Positions 26,801 to 33,035 of a stretch of 35,765 nt of DNA are shown one piece after another. A program made the position numbers and the translations under genes. The first letter of the stretch is position 1. Every line of letters begins with the position of its first letter. This DNA is from a virus: positions 1 through 35,765 of IMG/VR virus record IMGVR_UViG_3300009705_000052; one strand, given 5' to 3'. The notes under the pieces were generated by a model, which made no database searches, had not been told where the DNA came from, and worked only from the letters and a program-made list of their open reading frames with translations.

Positions 26801-29422
26801 ATCGTCTTGTAGCCATCCAATATCTTCTTCTGACATCTGTTCTCCTGGTGGGATACCACCGGCATATGACCCTTGAGAAGCGGGTTGGTCTAGTGCTAAT
26901 GGTTGAGGGTGTGATGCTTCACGCCCAATATCTGCATGTATTAGAAATTGTTGAACTCGTGATGACAGGTCTTTGTTGTCAGGATTACCAGGGATAGACA
27001 TAATGCCATGTTCACGACCATATGCTTCTAGGTCTCGTTGCCATCTTGATATTTGGCCACTTACTCCACCCGTACCTGTCATGCCTGGTAATACATTTGG
27101 TGCTGTTCCCGCATCAGCAGGATGTTCATTGAATCTTAACCATAGCGCTGTCAATAATGCTTTACGCTTTGAATCTGCACGGCCTCCACCACCAGGAGAC
27201 ATCATGTGCCCCAGTGTTGAACGAGTTCTATTATAGTGTCCATCATTTAATCGTCTGCCATCTTCTGTAATGCCTAATCCATCTTCGTCACTATTCCATT
27301 TGCTGATATTAAGAGGTCCTAATGGTCGTGAACGAGAGTACTCATGGTGATATTGAGGGTCATGTGAATCTGCTAATTGTGGCCAATGTTGTGTGTATCC
27401 AGACATTATATTTGCTGTTCCGCCATAATCAGTTTGATTCACAGGTTGGTCTCCCATGAATCCTAATATGCTATGCATGGATGTGCGAGGGTCGCCTTCA
27501 ATTTTCAAAGAAATTGGGTCAGACTCTTCACGGATATCTGTGTCTCGGTCTTCCCCTTCTAAGCCTTGTTTTCTTGGCCATATGCGCTCGTCTTTGAATT
27601 GGGGTTTATCGCCTTCTGATAGACCCATGACTTTGTATGATTTAGATGCTTTGTCAGGTGATGTGAATAATCCATCGCCTTCAGGATTACCCCATGTATC
27701 GGGGTGGAACATATGGTGTAATTCAGATATAGGTCCTAATGGGTCATCACCGTGTCCACCACTTGCTTGGTGCATCAGTTGAAATAAACCATAAGGTCCC
27801 ATTCGCATATCCGTGGGGTCGCCACCTAGATTGTGAATCATATTCAAATACGGACCTAATGCATTCATCACTTGTTGTCGTCTTTCATATTCACCGTTTA
27901 GTTCTTCGCCTCTATCCTTGACTGCAAAGTGTTGGTTTTCATCCAACACTCCACTGGATAAATAATCCTCAAACTCATGCATGGACTGAAAAGCCCAATC
28001 TTCATGTATGTTGTGGTCATTGCTCAGTGTAGGTCTGATGATTTTTCCATCTTCACCCTTTTCACCAGTGTGACGAGGTAGTACATGGTCATTCTGTTGC
28101 TTTACCCATTCAACTAATGGTATAGTTCCTGTTTGTGAATGTCCTTTTGCACCAATATATTGTGGGTCATCATCTCCTCTAGTGCGCCTATCGTATAATG
28201 GATGTGAGTCTTCATGCATTTCATCATGCTTCCAATCACCAAGAGGGTTTTCATCAGTACGGTTAGTGAATCTACCATACGGTATATCACCTGCTTTGAC
28301 ATTCAGTGCTGGATTATCCTTCGCATACACCATGACATCCTTTAGACCTTCCATATATCTTCGGCGCAAAAATCCATCTTTGGTATCAGCATTGTGCGGG
28401 TCATAATACGATGGAGGGATAGTACTACCAGGACTATCCATGCCTCGTAATCGGTGCATCAGTTCAGTGCCACCATATCTGCCCATCCAATTACGGGTGA
28501 GCCATCCTTGACTCATATGCGGAATCTGTTTAGATGATTGGTCAAATCCATGTTTGCTTAGGTGTTGGATTACTTCATCTCTTTCGTGTGGTTTCAACCA
28601 TTCTAATCCAAGCGCATACCCTAAGAATCCTAATGCGTGACTTTTGTTATCATATAATTCACTTGGGTCAGCCATTGGGTCAGGTTCTTTACCTGCCCAC
28701 ACTTTTTTGTATTGGGCTAAATGAGCATCTCGTTGTTCCAATGGATTCATGTTTTGGACTTCTTCACCAGATTGTTTCAACCAATCCCAGAAATGTTTTC
28801 GGTATATATCCGAAGGAGGACTACCCCCTGTATTGATACTCCCGAGATGAGATGTTTTGTTGTGCCATGACTTTGAGTGTGCTTTTTCATGTTTAATGAC
28901 TTCTGGTTCAAGATGGTGTTTGTGGTAATTGGTCATATTGCCCTGACCATCATCGGATGACTTCCAAGATTGGCTTAATGTGTCCAACCATGCCGGTCTG
29001 CCAAAGCCACTATTTTCCATATATGGCGATACATCCCAGGGAGACATTGAACCGCCAGAAACACTAGTATCTGAATCTTCAATTGCAGGCCATTGTGAGT
29101 GTGAATTACGAGGGTTGGTATGTCCATTTGCGTATTGTTGTAATCGCTTAATCCAGGGAGATGATGATAACCCCGATTGTTCGGATGTTATTTTTCGGAA
29201 CGGTTTAACGAACTTCTCACGAGTCGCTTTGAGTAATTCAAATGAAGCCTGTGTGAACAGATGTTCATCTTGAGTGTGTGAATACACATTATGCCGAATG
29301 GCATTCATTTTTGAAAATTGGTAATTGGCTGCAGCGTTATGTAATTCTTCGCCATCAAGCAAAGACCTGTAAAAGTCATGTTTGGTTCGGAGGTGAAAAT
29401 CGTATGGGGAATCAGTGACCAT
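23894..29422 (-). CDS. Giant virion-associated protein with zinc pair and degenerate DNA ligase-like region (1842 aa)
   Basis: ATG at 29420-29422 follows GGGGGCTTGTATT. Residues ~1-900 are low complexity, rich in His, Asp, Gly, Trp, Ser and Pro, with little hydrophobic core. Residues 950-998 hold two CPxCNGDG knuckles (Cys950/953 and 995/998), as in DnaJ-type zinc domains, and between them KPDLFGQTKPDLFGQ. Residues ~1315-1580 follow the order of ATP-dependent DNA ligase nucleotidyltransferase and OB domains: SYKGHRAI (1343-1350) at motif I, ILDVII at motif III, DGVLLRD at motif IV, WVLYREE at motif V, then MEGDYVQVRIAGVS. The catalytic lysine position appears to be Ser1343, so activity is doubtful. 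The C-terminus is acidic and ends EIPPDNEQF. Between portal and protease genes, it is probably an internal head or ejected protein. Confidence 0.82.
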   Translation of the reverse strand: MVTDSPYDFHLRTKHDFYRSLLDGEELHNAAANYQFSKMNAIRHNVYSHTQDEHLFTQASFELLKATREKFVKPFRKITSEQSGLSSSPWIKRLQQYANGHTNPRNSHSQWPAIEDSDTSVSGGSMSPWDVSPYMENSGFGRPAWLDTLSQSWKSSDDGQGNMTNYHKHHLEPEVIKHEKAHSKSWHNKTSHLGSINTGGSPPSDIYRKHFWDWLKQSGEEVQNMNPLEQRDAHLAQYKKVWAGKEPDPMADPSELYDNKSHALGFLGYALGLEWLKPHERDEVIQHLSKHGFDQSSKQIPHMSQGWLTRNWMGRYGGTELMHRLRGMDSPGSTIPPSYYDPHNADTKDGFLRRRYMEGLKDVMVYAKDNPALNVKAGDIPYGRFTNRTDENPLGDWKHDEMHEDSHPLYDRRTRGDDDPQYIGAKGHSQTGTIPLVEWVKQQNDHVLPRHTGEKGEDGKIIRPTLSNDHNIHEDWAFQSMHEFEDYLSSGVLDENQHFAVKDRGEELNGEYERRQQVMNALGPYLNMIHNLGGDPTDMRMGPYGLFQLMHQASGGHGDDPLGPISELHHMFHPDTWGNPEGDGLFTSPDKASKSYKVMGLSEGDKPQFKDERIWPRKQGLEGEDRDTDIREESDPISLKIEGDPRTSMHSILGFMGDQPVNQTDYGGTANIMSGYTQHWPQLADSHDPQYHHEYSRSRPLGPLNISKWNSDEDGLGITEDGRRLNDGHYNRTRSTLGHMMSPGGGGRADSKRKALLTALWLRFNEHPADAGTAPNVLPGMTGTGGVSGQISRWQRDLEAYGREHGIMSIPGNPDNKDLSSRVQQFLIHADIGREASHPQPLALDQPASQGSYAGGIPPGEQMSEEDIGWLQDDDGKRVEPGNWYLYGQQGANNDEGKFIPSPDNKGIDSRNYHPETVNWGGAKGERPHRFEFPFRQDAINAQHNGKAECPVCNGDGRIDAEDVAKAEKPDLFGQTKPDLFGQQPKEQLEVGQPCPNCNGDGKHILSSGGVNAIIGPHPQQHKEQLLQSQLQGWIDSPEDERAPEEWYKSKEEELAGTASMGQQTNQFKDQRRAYHASKLVSTTDLLQNAAKSLAEKVQKRFADDGMPDPFAADENGDWSQAHVNALQLWRHANDMIFRAQPKHRDWKNDRIHGVWTNEDDTTQMVDDLHAGTSVYYPNNQEGHNTGPTSLPLSIYNSQGYRMKHGWKMAPTFGVGFDQEGKPDIMHNNGETSTQREPLLNVPMNHLQSVFPEMQPMTRIHPSAPSATDQPESQKLDEYGDSMAFQLSEDDVQVSTLLKALTNPDIIKEDGDVKPIKAAHRIFTFDDMNNLRGFSGDWVVSTSYKGHRAIITKQGKKVEAKYADGSNCRLSKDMRKGLIEANGDRYILDVIISKDSVYVIDLLEHGHKELYDEPLKDRLAKLREQFESTDAVLIPAPFNTRRTDDDGLKQAIDSLNEEDADGVLLRDAISTYMKGEPRHPKWVLYREEKEMDVIILDRRGRGPYMYRLGVGPINPEKGESLGNRAVERDGKWFMDVGTLMRERKPFMEGDYVQVRIAGVSHKERNGIDVYDLQPIQIVSESSTMATDSVETLEILTKSHAPVLYPHDVVVKSKTVEIHLQGLEDTVIYKIDKWDSNWVAHEPYSTLNDLSNSDYAVQISESQRPFWEPIVGLTLKGLIKVDFNPRDSKIKDRDDIRDDKEEEEVGSHETNFNLKRPKKISEDQILKPDMTKMIVRALTVIDDIISKETATWTGARGMGIALGTPDSAPRGPTEITQDVNTMDYDMRQRDEDEDDKPQKKKIKPDGEPHDLEESLETEEGETGEIRVTADEAVLEIPPDNEQF

Positions 29423-29436
29423 AATACAAGCCCCCT

Positions 29437-29856
29437 TCAAAGGCGGCGAGATAGGTCCTCAACCATTTCCACCAATGCATTGACCCCATACGGGTTATCT
29501 TCCTTCCATGCGCCTAGCAATGGTGAATCGGACTTTTTTAATGCTGCTGATTCGCCGCCGCCATCGTTCAAATGGAGTCCTAGTGTTGAACCAGTTTGAT
29601 GTGGATTACCACCTTCATGGTAATTCAGACCTGGTGGGTTATCATCTCGCACCAATTTCTTTTCTACCTTATCGGGTGTTGTTGGGTATTCACCGTTAGT
29701 TGAATAATATGCTGCTCTGACATTTGTGCCACTGACATCTTCAAAAAAGACATCGTTGTTGCCGTCGTGTTCAATTGCTTTTTCCAATTGGCTTGCTTTT
29801 TCAAGCAATACTTCAATTTCACTACTTTCTCCAGCGCGTACAGGTATTGGCTTCAT
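29437..29856 (-). CDS. Small protein of unknown function between portal and protease genes (139 aa)
   Basis: ATG at 29854-29856 follows GGAGTGATAAAT, in which the TGA is the stop of the upstream gene, so translation is coupled. Residues 12-35 (SSEIEVLLEKASQLEKAIEH) are helical. The middle is polar (NVRAAYYSTNGEYPTTPD) and the C-terminus has LKKSDSPLLGAWKEDNPYG followed by a helix (NALVEMVEDLSRRL). It is soluble with no Cys. It belongs to the head gene group and may be a scaffold-like or internal head protein. I recognise no family. Confidence 0.75.
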   Translation of the reverse strand: MKPIPVRAGESSEIEVLLEKASQLEKAIEHDGNNDVFFEDVSGTNVRAAYYSTNGEYPTTPDKVEKKLVRDDNPPGLNYHEGGNPHQTGSTLGLHLNDGGGESAALKKSDSPLLGAWKEDNPYGVNALVEMVEDLSRRL

Positions 29857-29861
29857 ATTTA

Positions 29862-30233
29862 TCACTCCGGTAATGGTTTGTTTTCATAGTGCCCCAAGTC
29901 TTTGGCTTGGTTTGCGAGTTGGTGTATTTCACTCCAATTCATTTCGTGAAATTGTTCATTATTTTTAGGTACTTCAAATGTAGTGCCGATGTCACCTTCT
30001 TCTGTTCCTTTGATAAGAACTGCATCTTCTCGTAGTGGGTCGCCCCACACATCTTCAATTGCTGGTGTGGCAGCACGAACAAATCCTGCTCGCTTTAGCA
30101 ACCCAGCGGGATTGTGTAGCATTTTACGAAGTTGAAGGTTTTGCTCACGAATGTTTTCCATCTGACCATCCATGACTTCCATTTTAGAAATCAAAGCGTT
30201 CATCAGTCTCTCAGCGGAATTATTTTCGGACAT
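29862..30233 (-). CDS. Small helical protein sharing the scaffold C-terminal motif (123 aa)
   Basis: ATG at 30231-30233 follows TAAGGTGATTAAC, in which TAA is the stop of the previous gene. Residues 1-40 are a likely coiled coil (AERLMNALISKMEVMDGQME). Residues 87-110, EVPKNNEQFHEMNWSEIHQL then ANQA, align with the C-terminus of the protease-scaffold (EIPTTDQLANISWDEVHSLA), with Trp100 in the place of Trp454. The 1842-residue protein ends with EIPPDNEQF. The arrangement of coiled coil plus shared tail suggests a scaffold-like protein or capsid cargo adaptor. This is inferred from the shared motif, and no family is recognised. Confidence 0.78.
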   Translation of the reverse strand: MSENNSAERLMNALISKMEVMDGQMENIREQNLQLRKMLHNPAGLLKRAGFVRAATPAIEDVWGDPLREDAVLIKGTEEGDIGTTFEVPKNNEQFHEMNWSEIHQLANQAKDLGHYENKPLPE

Positions 30234-30243
30234 GTTAATCACC

Positions 30244-30612
30244 TTATAATCCGCGACCTACATATTGGCCTGGTGAGCGTTGTGGTTGCATTCTTCCACC
30301 TGTGCGAGCAGGTAAAATTAATCCCTTAACCATTGAACTGCGGTCTGCAACATCAAGAACTTGTGCTGTTTCTGTGAATTGTTGTAATGGTACTCCGTTG
30401 ACATACATATTGTTGTCTGGGATTGATGCTTCGGATTTTGAAACTAATGACCATAAGTCTTCACTTAGGAATGAACTTGTATTCTTAATTACACTCAAAC
30501 AATCACCAGCGAGATTTGCATCTCCATCACCAATTGCTTTGTTAAATGCTGATATTGCATCTTCTAATTTACGAGCCATCGGGTCCATTTTGGACAAATC
30601 AATTCCTGCCAT
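30244..30612 (-). CDS. Small protein of unknown function after portal gene (122 aa)
   Basis: ATG at 30610-30612 lies 39 bases after the portal stop with no clear ribosome binding site; AGGTG occurs about 28 bases upstream. The N-terminus is helical (MARKLEDAISAFNKAIGDGD), residues 45-60 include LSEDLWSLVSKSEASIPDN, and the C-terminus is basic and Gly/Pro-rich (RTGGRMQPQRSPGQYVGRGL). It is soluble and could be a minor head protein or a portal partner. The strongest evidence for it being real is tight packing and reading-frame conservation between two well-supported genes. The function is unknown. Confidence 0.72.
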   Translation of the reverse strand: MAGIDLSKMDPMARKLEDAISAFNKAIGDGDANLAGDCLSVIKNTSSFLSEDLWSLVSKSEASIPDNNMYVNGVPLQQFTETAQVLDVADRSSMVKGLILPARTGGRMQPQRSPGQYVGRGL

Positions 30613-30651
30613 GATACAATGTGACAGTGGCGCACCTATTCAACTTGCCGA

Positions 30652-32613
30652 CTAAAGGCCGCTGTCGGATTCTTTCTTATCTCCTAGTGGAGAAGCAGCA
30701 GTTTCCTTAGCGGCTTGTAGTGCATTAAGGGCTTGTTCAATAGGAGTTGGGTCGTGACCTCGTTGGTGTTTAGATGACACTGGCGCACCTGATAGAGCGC
30801 GTTCATCCTTCACTCCAGATATCCGATTTGGGCGTGAGCCATCGGTTTTATCTGAATCACTTCCGCCACCTGCGGGGTTTAGCCCTTTCATCATTGGCTG
30901 CTGTTGAGGTTGCTGTTGCATCATTTGTTGAGGCATTGGTTGTTGTTGAGGCATACCTTGTTGAGGCATTCCACCAGGCATCATTGGTTGTCCAGGCATT
31001 CCACCAGGCATTCCACCAGGCATTCCACCAGGCATTCCACCAGGCTTTTGCATACCTGGTCTCATCATTGGGTTTCCACCCCTACCCATCTGTGGACCAC
31101 CAGGCATACCACCAGGCATACCACCACCAGGCATTCCACCACCGCCACCAGGCATACCACCAGGTGGTGGAGGCACTTGTGGGTTTTCTGGTTGTGGTGG
31201 TTCAGGGTTCTTATACACGAACCGTATATCTCGGTCTCCTTCTTCTTTGAGTTCTGGTTTGAATCCAAGTTGTTGCATACGAGATGCAATGTTGACTTCC
31301 ATTTCATCACGGCGTAATCGGGTGACTTCATCTTCTTCTTCGTTTGGATACAAACTGAGTTTCCAATCCTTGACTCCCATTTCATCTAGAATACGAGGGA
31401 ACAAATCACGAGTGTAAATCTTCTGTCCGTATTCCACAGCGCGATTGGTGACAAGTATCTGCATACCTTCATTGGACAACCCACCACTCTTTCCAGCATC
31501 TTGCATGAATATATTTGACACACCATAAAATGCGGATATTCGTTGACGGAGTTCTTCACGGACTTGTGCATATTGCATTTCATCCATTGAATCCATGAAC
31601 TTGACCCACTCAACACGGCCACGGCCAGTTGCTGATTCAACACCAACCTTCGGGATATAGTGAGGGTCTCGTTCCATTTTTTCTTCAATACCTTTCCAGA
31701 ACGATGCAGTGGATTGGATATTGTCAGTTGTGATTGCCAAAATACCACGAGGCATTCTGCGTTTAGAATACATGAGATACATGTAATTGTCCATAGCAGT
31801 CAGCGTCATGGCTTGTCGCCACATTGTTGCTACAGGGCTACGACCATACAATTTTGATGGGTTGAACTTGGATATGTGCAATACTTCACCTTCAAGGTAG
31901 TATTGTGTTTTACCACTACCTGCTGTGTTGACAAAGTGGACATCTTGTAATGGGAGTTCACATGTTTCACATGTTTTGTATTCTTCGGAATGAGTATATG
32001 TCTTGTGTCGGTGAATTGGACAGATACGATATCTGCCACCACGAACACCACGCTTGTCAGCAACCATTCGGATGAATGTTGGGTCGCCTCTCACTATTTG
32101 TTTCAAACGGGTGAACTCAATGTCACCAGTTTCTTTATCTAAATAGTATTCTTTTTGGAGAATGAGAAAACCGTCATCAACGATATTCAAATCAAACTCA
32201 ATTTCACGCAATACATCCATTGGTTGTTGGTCCATATCATTGCGTTGGTCAAACAACCACTTTGGATATACAATTTCGTCATTATCCACATCACGCAATT
32301 CACCATTACACAATTGACATGTATCAACTGCATGTTGGTATTCTTCATCGCATTCACGGCACTTCTTTTGAAACTTCTTTTCCCAGTACAGACCGCGACG
32401 GAATATCTCTTGGACTAATGTGTTGATTGTTGTTCGGAGAATAATTGATTCTTGACACACTGCGAATAACGCAGGGATGGTAATACCTTGAACAAGAACT
32501 GGTTCTTGGATACCGCTTTTCCATAGCGGCATTGTTGGCGCAGGGGTTTCCCTACGAGTGAATGGTTTTGAAAGCGAAGTTAAGAATCGTTGGATTCGGC
32601 CATTTTCAGCCAT
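30652..32613 (-). CDS. Portal protein with two Cys/His clusters and a GGMP repeat tail (653 aa)
   Basis: ATG at 32611-32613 overlaps the end of the previous gene's stop region. Portal-type features are the N-terminal clip/stem region, YYLEGEVLHISKFNPSKLYG before a helix-rich core, GRSPVATMWRQAMTLTAMDN, and QISAFYGVSNIFMQDAGKSG-like text near residue 370 (RISAFYGVSNIFMQDAGKSG). Two additional Cys/His sites occur: Cys85/88/99/102 (CRECD...CQLC) and Cys198/His201/Cys215/Cys218 (CPIH...CETC). These are not usual in portals and probably bind zinc. Residues ~475-580 are an unstructured Met/Gly/Pro/Gln tail with GGMP repeats. The dodecameric portal is the DNA gate and terminase docking site. Flanking terminase and protease genes support the call. 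Confidence 0.88.
   Translation of the reverse strand: MAENGRIQRFLTSLSKPFTRRETPAPTMPLWKSGIQEPVLVQGITIPALFAVCQESIILRTTINTLVQEIFRRGLYWEKKFQKKCRECDEEYQHAVDTCQLCNGELRDVDNDEIVYPKWLFDQRNDMDQQPMDVLREIEFDLNIVDDGFLILQKEYYLDKETGDIEFTRLKQIVRGDPTFIRMVADKRGVRGGRYRICPIHRHKTYTHSEEYKTCETCELPLQDVHFVNTAGSGKTQYYLEGEVLHISKFNPSKLYGRSPVATMWRQAMTLTAMDNYMYLMYSKRRMPRGILAITTDNIQSTASFWKGIEEKMERDPHYIPKVGVESATGRGRVEWVKFMDSMDEMQYAQVREELRQRISAFYGVSNIFMQDAGKSGGLSNEGMQILVTNRAVEYGQKIYTRDLFPRILDEMGVKDWKLSLYPNEEEDEVTRLRRDEMEVNIASRMQQLGFKPELKEEGDRDIRFVYKNPEPPQPENPQVPPPPGGMPGGGGGMPGGGMPGGMPGGPQMGRGGNPMMRPGMQKPGGMPGGMPGGMPGGMPGQPMMPGGMPQQGMPQQQPMPQQMMQQQPQQQPMMKGLNPAGGGSDSDKTDGSRPNRISGVKDERALSGAPVSSKHQRGHDPTPIEQALNALQAAKETAASPLGDKKESDSGL
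30992..31045. repeat. 12-base tandem repeat (cattccaccagg) in the portal gene
   Basis: Four and a half direct copies of a 12-base unit (plus strand cattccaccagg) encode GGMP repeats in the portal tail. Imperfect copies extend through 30960-31165. Copy number could vary by slippage without shifting the frame because the unit is a multiple of three. Confidence 0.9.
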
Positions 32614-32615
32614 GT

Positions 32616-33035
32616 TCACAAGCCCCCACTAGGCCTTGCTCCATCGCCTGTGAGTGCTTCTTCAAGAATCTGTTTAATCCGTTGAATATCATACATGAGC
32701 CGTTCCCAATCTCCACCTTGGTCTTGTATAGTTCCCATTGCGTGTTGTGCATTCATTAACTTCTGTGCAATGGAGTTCACATCATCCATCAAAAAATGTG
32801 CGGTTGCTAACTGTTGCTTTTGGTCATACAACGGTTTAGATTCTTCTTGTTCAGGAGGTGTAGGACTATTCGGAGATTGAGATTGTTGTGGTTGACCACC
32901 TGTGGTTTGTGTGTTGTTTAACCTATCCACGCTTTGCTGCATATTTTGTTCTTTCAGCGGCGCACCGTCATCATCCATGTAAAATGAACCATCGTTTTTT
33001 AAGAAAGTCCAGGCGTAATTTGTTGCTTCATTCAT
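32616..33035 (-). CDS. Small protein with N-terminal NYAW..LK motif, upstream of portal (139 aa)
   Basis: ATG at 33033-33035 overlaps the preceding stop as ATGA, with TTGGAGG seven bases upstream. It starts MNEATNYAWTFLKNDGSFYM, another copy of the shared N-terminal element. Residues ~30-65 are Gln/Asn/Ser/Pro-rich and disordered. Residues ~70-130 are helical (LATAHFLMDDVNSIAQKLMN, then WERLMYDIQRIKQILEEAL), ending GARPSGGL. It is probably a helical head-assembly or portal-associated protein. No family is recognised, and the size and placement would also fit an accessory adaptor. Confidence 0.8.
   Translation of the reverse strand: MNEATNYAWTFLKNDGSFYMDDDGAPLKEQNMQQSVDRLNNTQTTGGQPQQSQSPNSPTPPEQEESKPLYDQKQQLATAHFLMDDVNSIAQKLMNAQHAMGTIQDQGGDWERLMYDIQRIKQILEEALTGDGARPSGGL

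Noticed and set aside
30992-31045. A CRISPR-like repeat array
   Set aside because: The 12-base units have no spacers, stay in frame, and encode GGMP in the portal.
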